Shown: piece after piece, positions 55,781 through 63,671 of the stretch
Layout of the letters: every line of letters begins with the position of its first letter
Position numbering within the stretch: position 1 is the first letter of the stretch
From: CBFFRJ01 sp963530515
Lineage (GTDB): Bacteria; Pseudomonadota; Gammaproteobacteria; Enterobacterales; Enterobacteriaceae
NCBI GenBank assembly: GCA_963530515.1
Contig: CAUSEC010000010.1
Location: 1 to 64,000, forward strand
Direction of reading: 5' to 3'
Length of the DNA: 64,000 nucleotides
Notes under the pieces: generated by a model
What the model was told of the DNA's origin: nothing
Database searches by the model: none
What the model saw: the letters and a program-made list of their open reading frames with translations, nothing else
Translations under genes and position numbers: made by a program

Positions 55781-56496
55781 GATCGCACCATCCTGCGCAG
55801 CAACGCGCGTTGTACACATGAGGGAAGCGTCGCCAGCAGGCGCAGCGTCCAGCCAAAAAACGTGGGAAAGGATATCTCGTTTTTGCCTTTTGCGATGCCG
55901 CGGCGAATGGCGCTTACCGCCCGATCAACGCTGACTTTGCCGGGCATGGCGAAATCATTTTTCCGGGTCAGGGGGGTATCGACAAAACCGGGGAACACCG
56001 TCGTCACACTGATGCCTTTGGGCTCCCAGTCCAGGCGCAGGCTGTTGGCAAACCAGCTGAGTGCGGCTTTTGACGCACCGTAGGCTTCGGCGCGCGGGAA
56101 GGGGAGCCAGTGCGCCATCGAACTTACCAGCACCACCCGACTGCCGGGCTGCAATGCGTTTTGCAGGGCGGCGAGGCAATTGACCGGGCCAAGGAAATTG
56201 GTACGCATGACCCGCTCAACCAGCGCCGGGTCTACCCGCCCCTGATTCAGGTATTCGCAGGTGCCAGCACAGAGCACGACCAGGTCCGGGCGGCTGCCGA
56301 CCAGCGCGTCGCGGCAGGCATCTGCATCGGTCATATCGAACTGACACACCGAAATATGCGGGCTGTAACTCAGCAATGCCTCCAGGCGAGCGGCATCCCG
56401 GCCGCAGGCGATGACGCGATGACCGTCATCAGCCCAGGACTTCGCCAGCCCTTCGCCAATGCCGGAGCTGGCACCCGTGATGAGGACAGTCATCAT
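55777..56496 (-). CDS. SDR-family oxidoreductase
   Basis: This 239-aa classical short-chain dehydrogenase has TGASSGIGEGLAKSW at 7-21, a VVLCAG motif in place of the usual NNAG, the SSMAHW serine segment, and the catalytic AYGASKAAL Tyr/Lys pair. The substrate is unknown. It overlaps the NTF2-like gene by four bases (ATGA) and the amine-oxidase gene by four bases. Confidence 0.88.
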   Translation of the reverse strand: MMTVLITGASSGIGEGLAKSWADDGHRVIACGRDAARLEALLSYSPHISVCQFDMTDADACRDALVGSRPDLVVLCAGTCEYLNQGRVDPALVERVMRTNFLGPVNCLAALQNALQPGSRVVLVSSMAHWLPFPRAEAYGASKAALSWFANSLRLDWEPKGISVTTVFPGFVDTPLTRKNDFAMPGKVSVDRAVSAIRRGIAKGKNEISFPTFFGWTLRLLATLPSCVQRALLRRMVRS

Positions 56497-56927
56497 CGGC
56501 TTACCCTCCGTTTAACGCAGCGCACCGCCCAGCCGAGCACCGGGATCTGTTCGTAAATCATCTCACCTGCATCGTAGTAATCCCGCTGGCGGACGATCAT
56601 TCCGTCCTGCACCTCAACCGCCGAACAGCCCGGCAGCATAAGGGCTTCACCATGGGCAAGGCGTGGATGCGACCAGTGCATGGTCCAGCTGACCAGGAAG
56701 CGATCGTCGCCGTTAAGCGGTGGATCAATGGTGAACCGACAGTGATCGACGTTTTCCAGCAGGCGGGTGAAGTAGCGGTGAATGGCAAGCATGCCCTGAT
56801 GTTCACCAAAGGGATCGATGAGCACGGCATCTGCGTGGTAGAGCAGCGATAGCGTCGTCAGCGGCTGGGTGTCCAGCAACGTATAGAAATCGACAAACTG
56901 GTCTATGACGGAACGTATCGTGCTCAT
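56493..56927 (-). CDS. NTF2/SnoaL-like protein
   Basis: This ~144-aa protein of the SnoaL/NTF2 alpha+beta barrel fold (FVDFYTLLDTQPLTTLSLLYHADAVLIDPFGEHQG, then WTMHWSHPRLAHGEALMLPG and RQRDYYDAGEMIYEQIP) is a small-ligand-binding or isomerase-like protein. The start is uncertain: ATG at 56927 has GGTGAT just before it, while ATG at 56933 and GTG at 56936 are also in frame. It is the first gene of the eight-gene operon, so the promoter and palindrome lie just upstream. Confidence 0.82.
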   Translation of the reverse strand: MSTIRSVIDQFVDFYTLLDTQPLTTLSLLYHADAVLIDPFGEHQGMLAIHRYFTRLLENVDHCRFTIDPPLNGDDRFLVSWTMHWSHPRLAHGEALMLPGCSAVEVQDGMIVRQRDYYDAGEMIYEQIPVLGWAVRCVKRRVSR

Positions 56928-56972
56928 TGACATCACCCATGCTGCAAGAAGATCAGGAAAGCTTACTTATTT

Positions 56973-57008
56973 AAAACTTGCACAAACATGAATATTTGTC
57001 CAAGTTTT
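56973..57008. promoter_or_regulatory. 36-bp palindrome resembling an MlrA box
   Basis: Half-sites AAAACTTGCACA and TGTCCAAGTTTT flank a 12-base spacer; extended to 14 bases per arm there is one mismatch. It sits about 45-80 bases upstream of the NTF2-like start and downstream of a MerR-type, MlrA-like gene. The E. coli MlrA site at csgD is described as AAAATTGTACA-N12-TGTACAATTTT, which has the same spacing and similar half-sites. It is probably the operator for the eight-gene operon. Confidence 0.7.
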
Positions 57009-57010
57009 TG

Positions 57011-57282
57011 CGGGGTTTATTATTGTTTGTTAGTTAAATCATGTAGATAGGATCGTGTGGTTTTGTGCGGGTTTTGAGTGGTGGGTGGAGAAAAGCGCGC
57101 CCGGTTTTACCTGCGTGTATGCCATCTTTTGTAGGCCGGATAAGGCGATAGCCGCCATCCGGCAATCGAGCGTTAGCAGAGGAGGTCAGGCGCGGCGGAG
57201 AGCGCCCTTAACACGTTGACGGGCGGTTTGCTTTCAGAGAAAAGATGGACTTGAGGTGAACGGAACAGAACAACAACCCCAC
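57011..57282. other. Spacer between MlrA-like gene and operon promoter, with REP
   Basis: Apart from the REP unit at 57131-57164 nothing is recognisable; no open reading frame with family features lies here. Confidence 0.4.
57131..57164. repeat. REP element downstream of the MlrA-like gene
   Basis: GTAGGCCGGATAAGGCG and GCCGCCATCCGGCA form a single REP-type hairpin, matching units at 17528 and 21341. Confidence 0.8.
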
Positions 57283-58011
57283 CTACAGCAACACCACATC
57301 TAACGCGGTCACCATCTCACGCCATTTATCGACCTGCTTTTTACGGGCAACGGTCAGCTTCCCGCTGGTCACCAGCAGCCAGTGGCGGCCGGGGAAGATC
57401 TCCGGGGCGAGTTGGGCGGGAGAGACCGGCAGCACGTCGATACGGTGTCCCTGGCCCGTGCGCTTGAGGGCTTCGAGCCAGACTTCGCAAGGGTCCGTGA
57501 GCTGCCAGCCGCAGATCAGATAATTGTCGCCGGGGGCGCGCTTGTCGCCTTCCAGGCAGAAGGAGGTATAGGAAAGGATAATGCCATCAAGCACTTCGCG
57601 CAGGGTCATCATTGCAGCGGTATTGGCGGACACCTGGCTTCGCAGCGGGCGAAGCACTTCGGTCACCAGCTCGGGTCTTGGGTATTCACGGCCTGAATCA
57701 TAAATCAGCTGGCGCAGAGATTCGATTTTGCCTTCTTTGAGCCGCTGGAGCATGGTGGCCTGCAGCGTCACCCAGTTATTGGTCCGCCGTGCCCCAGGGC
57801 GCTCCAGCAAGGGCTTCACCTGGCTCACCGGCACGCCTTTTTTCACCCAGTCGAGGATACGCAGCGCCTGCTGAACATCATCATCGCTGTACAAACGATG
57901 GCCCCCATCGGTGCGCAATGGTTTGAGCAAACCATAGCGACGCTGCCAGGCCCGAAGCGTGGTGGCGTTGATTCCGCACAGTGTGGCAAATTCGCCGATG
58001 GAGTAGGACAT
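57283..58011 (-). CDS. MerR-family regulator, MlrA-like
   Basis: This 242-aa protein has an N-terminal MerR winged helix (SYSIGEFATLCGINATTLRAWQRRYGLLKPLRTDGGHRLYSDDDV region, residues 2-45) close to E. coli MlrA, and a C-terminal domain of the B12-binding-like fold. The W-x9-EH and E/D-x-H-x2-G cobalamin motifs of CarH/LitR are absent, so cofactor-free or protein-partner control is more likely. The ATG at 58011 is preferred over a GTG three codons upstream because GGGTG precedes it. It lies upstream of and in the same direction as the eight-gene operon, with a matching operator between them. Confidence 0.85.
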   Translation of the reverse strand: MSYSIGEFATLCGINATTLRAWQRRYGLLKPLRTDGGHRLYSDDDVQQALRILDWVKKGVPVSQVKPLLERPGARRTNNWVTLQATMLQRLKEGKIESLRQLIYDSGREYPRPELVTEVLRPLRSQVSANTAAMMTLREVLDGIILSYTSFCLEGDKRAPGDNYLICGWQLTDPCEVWLEALKRTGQGHRIDVLPVSPAQLAPEIFPGRHWLLVTSGKLTVARKKQVDKWREMVTALDVVLL

Positions 58012-58442
58012 GTGTGGCACCCGCTGAGAAAGACTCTTATTAATATACTACGAATACGGCACTGCTCAATGCTGCGGCCTGAGAGGCAGGTAAGTGCAGA
58101 AGGGGGAGAATTCACGCTCAGGAAACCATCGGCAGCGAGTGAGAAAAGAGAATTAGTATTTAACAGTTGTTAACTGTTATTTAAGCAGGCGTAATGTGTG
58201 ACACTTTTAATAAATGAGATAATGCTAAGCAGACTTATTATAATTTAATGTAAGTCATAACGGTTTAGTATTATAGACTACTGATTAAGTACGATTAAAA
58301 TATGTTTGTGAACTATGATTATGCTCACAATTGTTTTAATGCAATATTATAATCTTATTAAGTTTTTTCCTTGTTTCGCGGAAGATGGTCGCAGTTCTGG
58401 ATATTAATAAAAATTCTCTCAAGCCTTAAGGGAATATATTCT
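58012..58442. promoter_or_regulatory. Divergent promoter region, MlrA-like / Aer-like genes
   Basis: This 430-bp gap is markedly AT-rich from 58180 to 58375 and holds the promoters of both divergent genes. A weak FliA-type element (TTAAGTTT at 58358-58365, GCGGAAGA at 58378-58385) precedes the chemoreceptor by about 60 bases, matching the sigma28 consensus only in part. No gene is seen in the gap. Confidence 0.35.
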
Positions 58443-59987
58443 ATGCGTGAAAATCATCCTGTCACACAGCACGAACTCGCTTTTGACAACGGCGCAACGC
58501 TAATGTCTACCACGGATCCCGACAGTTATATTAATTACGCGAACGATGCCTTTATTGAAGTGTCCGGATTTTCCTTAAGTGAGCTGGATGGGCAGCCACA
58601 TAATGTCGTTCGTCACCCGGATATGCCCCAACAGGCGTTTGCCGATATGTGGTTTACCCTCAAGAAAGGCGAGCCCTGGAGCGGGCTGGTTAAAAACCGC
58701 TGTAAAAATGGCGATCACTATTGGGTAAGAGCGAATGCCATCCCCATTATTCGCAAGGGCAGCGTAAAGGGATATATGTCGGTGCGCACCAAACCGGATG
58801 CGCTTGAAGTGTCCGGTGCCGAGGCGTTGTACCGCCAGTTTCGTGAAGGTGATGGCCAGGGTAAACGGCTGTACAAAGGGCTGATTATGCGCACCGGGCT
58901 GATGCGCTGGCGCTCGGCACTGGTGGCGATGCCCCTGCGCTGGCGGCTGCGATCCGCGTTTATTGCCCTGTTTTTACTGAGCGTGTTAACGGGCGTTCTC
59001 TGCCAGCTTTCGCCGGTGCAGTTGGGCAGTTTCGCGGGGGCAATGGCGGTACTGCTGCTGGTGGTGATGGTCTGGCTGGAGGGGCAAATTGTGCGTCCGG
59101 TAGAGCGGTTGTGCCATCAGGCGTTGCAGGTCGCCACCGGAGAAACCCAGCAGGTCGAGCAAACCACGCGCATTGATGAAGTCGGCGTGACGTTGCGAGC
59201 CATCAGCCAGCTTGGCCTGATGTTTCGCTGGCTTATCAATGATGTCAGCAGCCAGGCGGTGAACGTCCTCAAGGCGACGGATGCTTTGTGCCAGGGCAAC
59301 GACAGCCTGAGCCGTCAGACGGATCAGGCCGCAGCGAACGTGCAGCAGACGGCGGCAACCATGAACCAACTGGCTGCTACCGTCAAAAGCAACACGCAGA
59401 CGGCTGCAGAAGCCAACGTCTTGTCCCAGGCGACCCGTGAGGCTGCGGAGCGCGGCGGCGTGGTGATGAATGGCATGATCGACATGATGGGGACCATCGG
59501 TGAAAGCTCAAGTCAAATCGCCAGCATTACCAGCATCATCGACAGCATCGCCTTTCAGACCAACATCCTCGCCCTCAATGCCGCCGTAGAAGCGGCGCGT
59601 GCCGGAGAGCAGGGAAAAGGGTTTGCGGTAGTGGCGGGTGAAGTTCGTAACCTGGCCCAGCGTAGCGCCAGTGCCGCCAATGAAATCAAAGCGTTGATTG
59701 AATCCAGCGTGGCGCAGGTTCACTCCGGCAGCCAGCTGGCGGATGACGCGGGCAAAACCATGCAGGAGATTGTGGGGCAGGTAAAAAACGTCACCACCCT
59801 GATTCAGCACATCAGCGAAGCCACCGCCGAGCAGGCCACCGCCATCAGCCAGATAAGCCTCGCGGTGGAAGAACTTGATAAAATCACCCACCAGAATGCC
59901 GATCGCGTGCAGGAAGGCGCGGACGCTTCCGGGCATCTTAACGAACAGGTGACCCGCCTGGCGGAAGCCATTTCGGTATTTCGTTAA
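58443..59987 (+). CDS. aer: Aer-type PAS-domain chemoreceptor (energy/redox taxis)
   Basis: This 514-aa receptor has an N-terminal PAS domain with the FAD-binding NVVRHPDMPQQAFADMW and GEPWSGLVKNRCKNGDHYWVRAN segments (residues ~25-110), a hydrophobic membrane anchor (~180-215), a HAMP-like stretch and a cytoplasmic signalling domain with the MCP hairpin FQTNILALNAAVEAARAGEQGKG. It has the Aer architecture with no periplasmic ligand domain; it lacks a C-terminal CheR-binding pentapeptide. The ATG at 58443 is preferred to an upstream in-frame start. The locus is unlike E. coli aer, so it may be a paralogue. Confidence 0.85.
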   Translation: MRENHPVTQHELAFDNGATLMSTTDPDSYINYANDAFIEVSGFSLSELDGQPHNVVRHPDMPQQAFADMWFTLKKGEPWSGLVKNRCKNGDHYWVRANAIPIIRKGSVKGYMSVRTKPDALEVSGAEALYRQFREGDGQGKRLYKGLIMRTGLMRWRSALVAMPLRWRLRSAFIALFLLSVLTGVLCQLSPVQLGSFAGAMAVLLLVVMVWLEGQIVRPVERLCHQALQVATGETQQVEQTTRIDEVGVTLRAISQLGLMFRWLINDVSSQAVNVLKATDALCQGNDSLSRQTDQAAANVQQTAATMNQLAATVKSNTQTAAEANVLSQATREAAERGGVVMNGMIDMMGTIGESSSQIASITSIIDSIAFQTNILALNAAVEAARAGEQGKGFAVVAGEVRNLAQRSASAANEIKALIESSVAQVHSGSQLADDAGKTMQEIVGQVKNVTTLIQHISEATAEQATAISQISLAVEELDKITHQNADRVQEGADASGHLNEQVTRLAEAISVFR

Positions 59988-59999
59988 CTGTTGTCTCGG

Positions 60000-60025
60000 G
60001 GCCCGCATCAGCATGCGGGCCTTTT
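60000..60025 (+). terminator. Terminator after the chemoreceptor gene
   Basis: GGCCCGCAT-CAGC-ATGCGGGCC forms a perfect 9-bp stem followed by TTTT, 12 bases after the stop. Confidence 0.85.
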
Positions 60026-60044
60026 CTTTCGTACAACGCCTCTC

Positions 60045-60581
60045 TTAAAAAACACACTCCTCGGTGGAGATTAGCGTGGCAAACGGACCATTCAGGGTTC
60101 TGTTGTGGTGAGCAATAATGGCTTGCGCACTCAGGACGGGGGTGTCCATCGTGGTGTGGGCATCGGTAATCAGTTCCGGGTTAAAACCTAAATCAGCCGC
60201 CGCCCGACAGGTGGTGTCGACGCAAAATTCTGTTTTCATTCCCACAATGACCAGCCCCTCAATGTGTGCTTCACGCAACGCGTCTGCAAGCGGAGTTCCA
60301 ACAAAGCAGTTCGGACGCGTTTTAGCAAAAACGGTGTCTCTGCTTTCATCAATATTAAGCTCAGGAATTAAGCGTGTGAGCGGGCTACCGGGTTCGATGG
60401 GGGAACCTGCCGGGCCGGTGTGTTGAACGGCGAAAACAGGCGCGCCAGCCTTATGCGCTTTTGCGATAAGCAGATTGATGTTCGCGAGGATTTGCGCCCC
60501 TTCATAAGGCGTATCCGGGCCATGAAACAGGCCCACCTGCATATCAATAATCAGTAATGCACGGCGTTGGGGATGGGGCAT
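60045..60581 (-). CDS. Isochorismatase-family cysteine hydrolase
   Basis: This 178-aa protein of the isochorismatase-like amidohydrolase fold has a catalytic triad visible as Asp in LLIIDMQ (residue 13), Lys in FAKTRPNCF and Cys in GMKTEFCVDTTCRAA. The substrate is unknown; nicotinamidase- or ureidoacrylate hydrolase-like activities occur in the family. It is convergent with the chemoreceptor gene. The 248-bp stretch 60582-60829 shows no gene. Confidence 0.87.
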   Translation of the reverse strand: MPHPQRRALLIIDMQVGLFHGPDTPYEGAQILANINLLIAKAHKAGAPVFAVQHTGPAGSPIEPGSPLTRLIPELNIDESRDTVFAKTRPNCFVGTPLADALREAHIEGLVIVGMKTEFCVDTTCRAAADLGFNPELITDAHTTMDTPVLSAQAIIAHHNRTLNGPFATLISTEECVF

Positions 60582-60829
60582 GGTCTCTCTCCTGTTGTGT
60601 TGCCCGTGAGGCCAGGAGATACACGTTAAACCCGGCCAGTACTGGCGGGTTTGGGGGAAATTTAGCGCACGATACCCTCACAACCCGCATTCAGGGTCGT
60701 GGTCGTCGTGGTTTGAGTCAGGCGCGCGAAAAGATTCATTCACTGAAATTATAAAAAATTAGATGCGTCGTCAATTCGTAAATGAAAAGGACGACGCGCC
60801 ATCAATACCTGACCAGGTGGAACAGAGAA

Positions 60830-61153
60830 TCAAGGTATCAGCAGATAACTCAGCCCCATCATCGCCGCCATGCCCGCCACCACGGTGAGGAACAGGCTGC
60901 GGGTGATCATGCCCGCCGCCACCGCAATCAGGGTCGCGATGAGTGACAGGCTTAATCCGGATGCAGACCAGACGGGTTTGGCGATGATTTCAGCGGTAAT
61001 GATCGCTGACATGATGGCCGACGGAATAAAACTCAGCCAGTCCTGTAGGCGCTGGGGCAAGTGAAATCGCGAGAGCAGAAACAGAGGCACCGTGCGGATC
61101 AGCGCGGTGACCAGGGCTGACATGGCGATAGTGAAAATTATCGGGCCGTTCAT
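60830..61153 (-). CDS. azlD: AzlD-family small membrane subunit (branched-chain amino acid exporter)
   Basis: This 107-aa protein with three to four hydrophobic helices matches the AzlD/YgaH small subunit (ALIRTVPLFLLSRFHLPQRLQDWLSFIPSAIMSAIIT). It partners AzlC to export branched-chain amino acids. Its start directly abuts the azlC stop with no spacing. Confidence 0.9.
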   Translation of the reverse strand: MNGPIIFTIAMSALVTALIRTVPLFLLSRFHLPQRLQDWLSFIPSAIMSAIITAEIIAKPVWSASGLSLSLIATLIAVAAGMITRSLFLTVVAGMAAMMGLSYLLIP

Positions 61154-61894
61154 TTAATTCCCCTTTTTCGTGTGCAGGCGCAGCACAAATGCCGCCACAG
61201 TGGCAGAGAGCATGGCGGCGATAATCACCACCAGGTGGGTGCCTAAATGCGATGCCGTCGCAAGCGTAATCAGGATGGCGGCAAGGATCGCCACGGTTTC
61301 AGGTACTTTTCGCTGGCTGGCATACCAGGTCATAACCAGCAAACCGACGAACATGGAGACCAGGCTAAAGCTCAGCCCTTCCATCAGGAACGGCGGCAGC
61401 GCGGTCGCCAGCCAGGCTCCGGCCACGCAGGCGGCTATCCAGTTAAGCCACGCCGAGACGTTCAGCCCCAGCAGCCAGGCAAAGGGCAGTGAGCCATGGC
61501 GGGTGGCATGCTGAACCGCCACACCAAAGGTTTCATCGGTGAGCAGCACGCCCCCAATCAGCTTTTGCAGCGGCGTGGACTGGCGAAACCAGATGCTTAA
61601 CGCCGAACTCATCAGCAGATAACGCATATTGACCAGCGCGACGCTCAGGACAACGGAGGCAGATTCTGCTCCTGCGGCCCAGAGTGAGTAGAAAAGAAAA
61701 TGGGCTGAACCTGCGTACAAACCGGCTGCCAGCAGCGTGGTATGCAGCAGCGAAAATCCTGACAGCGTACCGATGGCCCCGGCAGCCATGCCGATGCTCC
61801 AGTACCCCGGCATGGTGGGCAGGCACGCTATCACCCCCGCCATAAAGCGGTTTTGCGCGCTTTCAGCATTTTCATAATTCATGTTAAATGACAT
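61154..61894 (-). CDS. azlC: AzlC-family large membrane subunit (branched-chain amino acid exporter)
   Basis: This 246-aa polytopic membrane protein of the AzlC/YgaZ family has GVIACLPTMPGYWSIGMAAGAIG near the N-terminus and VNMRYLLMSSALS in the middle, which are family-typical. The substrate may be valine or other branched-chain amino acids; the divergent AraC regulator may sense it. Confidence 0.9.
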   Translation of the reverse strand: MSFNMNYENAESAQNRFMAGVIACLPTMPGYWSIGMAAGAIGTLSGFSLLHTTLLAAGLYAGSAHFLFYSLWAAGAESASVVLSVALVNMRYLLMSSALSIWFRQSTPLQKLIGGVLLTDETFGVAVQHATRHGSLPFAWLLGLNVSAWLNWIAACVAGAWLATALPPFLMEGLSFSLVSMFVGLLVMTWYASQRKVPETVAILAAILITLATASHLGTHLVVIIAAMLSATVAAFVLRLHTKKGN

Positions 61895-61997
61895 TCTGTA
61901 TCCATAGACTTAGCGAATGAGAAGCGTTGAGTGTATTAGAACGGGGCGGGGAGGATAGGACAATCCTGCTCATCGTCGCAGACCAGGAGAGAGGCAA

Positions 61998-62831
61998 TTG
62001 AAGAAAAAGCGTGATGACATCCAGCTATGGAAAGACAAAGCCTTTCAGGGTGAGATGGAAGTGCTGCGCGCCTCCTGTTTTGATCACCGCTACCCGGCCC
62101 ACTTCCATGATGAATTCGTCATGGCGGTTTTTGCCCGTGGTGCCCAACGTACTCAGGTTTGCCGGAAAACGGGCGTCGCGGCGGCGGGAACGGTGATGAT
62201 CATTCATCCCGGCGAGGTGCACACCGGTGAAGCCGTCGAGCGGGATCTGGGCTGGGATTACTGCGCGTTTTATCCCTCAGAAACCTTGATGAACTCGATT
62301 GCGGACACGCTGTTGCCAGGCAAAGGCCAGATAAATTTTGGTCGGGAAGTTATGCATCATGCCCCGCAGATGGCAAAGGGGCTGCTCCAGTTCGCCTCCG
62401 TACTGACCTACAGCCAGGACGCGATGGAAAAAGAGTGTGCGCTGTTTGGGCTTTTAAGCGCATTGATTACCCGCTATGGCCAGCGGACCACGCGCAGCGG
62501 GGCGATGAGCCTGGCCCGTGCGGACGTTCGTCGTGCGGTGGAGTATTTGCAGGCGCATTATCACCAACCCGTGAGCGTGCTCGACGTCGCCAGTGCCGCC
62601 GGGTTGAGCGAATTCCATTTTATGCGCCTCTTTCAGAACACGACCGGACTGTCGGTACACCGCTTTCTGACGCAAATCCGCTTAACCCGGGCGAAGTCGC
62701 TGCTCTCACTCGGCGTCAGCGCCGCACAAACCGCACTGGACGTCGGCTTCTTTGACCAGAGCCACTTCTCCCGCACCTTCCGTACTCATTTTGGCGTGAC
62801 CCCAGGGGCCTATGCGGCGGCGTGTCGCTGA
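61998..62831 (+). CDS. AraC-family transcriptional regulator
   Basis: This 277-aa regulator has an N-terminal cupin-like sensing domain (residues ~20-150; HFHDEFVMAVFARG and MIIHPGEVHTGEA) and a C-terminal double helix-turn-helix (~175-277; SVLDVASAAGLSEFHFMRLFQNTTG and ALDVGFFDQSHFSRTFRTHFGVTPGAY). The start is TTG at 61998 with GGAGAG nearby; the conserved domain requires about this length. It is divergent from azlCD with ~100 bp between them, so it probably regulates that exporter. Confidence 0.85.
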   Translation: MKKKRDDIQLWKDKAFQGEMEVLRASCFDHRYPAHFHDEFVMAVFARGAQRTQVCRKTGVAAAGTVMIIHPGEVHTGEAVERDLGWDYCAFYPSETLMNSIADTLLPGKGQINFGREVMHHAPQMAKGLLQFASVLTYSQDAMEKECALFGLLSALITRYGQRTTRSGAMSLARADVRRAVEYLQAHYHQPVSVLDVASAAGLSEFHFMRLFQNTTGLSVHRFLTQIRLTRAKSLLSLGVSAAQTALDVGFFDQSHFSRTFRTHFGVTPGAYAAACR

Positions 62832-62838
62832 GGGTAAA

Positions 62839-63411
62839 TCAGCCCAGCAGGCCAAGATGCTCAACGAGAATCGAACAGCCGATACCCATCAGCACCAGCC
62901 CGCCCATTATTTCCGCCCATTTGCCGATTGTCGCGCCGAGGAAACGGCCCAGCAGCATGCCGGTGGTCGCCATAATGGTGGTGGCAAGGCCAATCAGCAG
63001 GGCGGTCGTCACGATATTCACATCGAGGAATGCCAGGCCTACGCCGACGGCCATGGCGTCCAGGCTGGTGGCGATAGCGGTGGTGACCAACAGCCAGAAA
63101 CCGTGGCGGTTAGGCGCATCTTCTTGTTCGCTGTCATCTTTAGTGATGCCTTCGTACATCATGCGCAGGCCAAGCACCATCAGCAGGGTAAAGGCAATCC
63201 AGTGATCCCACTTCATGATGTACTGGCTGGCCGCCAGGCCAACCGCCCAGCCAATCACCGGCGTGATGGCTTCCACGATACCGAAAATCAACCCGGTTCT
63301 TAGCGCCTCTCTTAATGGAGGACGGCTCAGTGCTGCGCCTTTACCGATGGAGGCTGCGAAGGCATCCATCGACATGCCAAATGCCAGAATAATGACTGCG
63401 TAAAAACTCAT
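62839..63411 (-). CDS. mntP: Manganese efflux pump MntP
   Basis: This 190-aa inner-membrane Mn(II) exporter has six hydrophobic helices and the conserved FGMSMDAFAASIGKGAAL (residues ~8-25) and ATSLDAMAVGVGLAFLDVNI motifs with the acidic transport residues. The ATG at 63411 has AGGTGAG upstream; an in-frame start six codons earlier is weaker. The protein is clearly MntP but diverged from E. coli MntP. I could not see a yybP-ykoY riboswitch upstream, which precedes E. coli mntP. Confidence 0.88.
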   Translation of the reverse strand: MSFYAVIILAFGMSMDAFAASIGKGAALSRPPLREALRTGLIFGIVEAITPVIGWAVGLAASQYIMKWDHWIAFTLLMVLGLRMMYEGITKDDSEQEDAPNRHGFWLLVTTAIATSLDAMAVGVGLAFLDVNIVTTALLIGLATTIMATTGMLLGRFLGATIGKWAEIMGGLVLMGIGCSILVEHLGLLG

Positions 63412-63620
63412 AAACTCACCTGATAACACCCGTATAAAAAAGTCGGGCTAAAAATGACAAATCTGAAGTGCCGCTATGCTGCCACGGATGCAGGTGAAAT
63501 GCAAAATTATGTTATAAATCAACAATATATAGTAGTGGCTATGTTTTATTACCTTGGCTATATCGCCTTTTATCGTTGCAGAATGAAGGTGTTGCGAAAG
63601 GCCTGAAAAAGGGTGTGTAT

Positions 63621-63652
63621 AAAAAAAGCCCGCAGGATTGCGCCTGCGGGCC
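63621..63652 (-). terminator. Terminator of the glucarate dehydratase gene
   Basis: On the minus strand GCCCGCAGG and CCTGCGGGC pair and are followed by seven T residues, 20 bases after the gudD stop. Confidence 0.85.
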
Positions 63653-63671
63653 TTGTATTACAGAGGGAAGA

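Noticed and set aside
57283..58011. CarH/LitR-type B12 photoreceptor
   Set aside because: The cobalamin-binding histidine motifs are not visible and the protein is closer to MlrA.
63430..63620. yybP-ykoY riboswitch upstream of mntP
   Set aside because: I could not find the conserved core by eye, so it is not listed as a feature.
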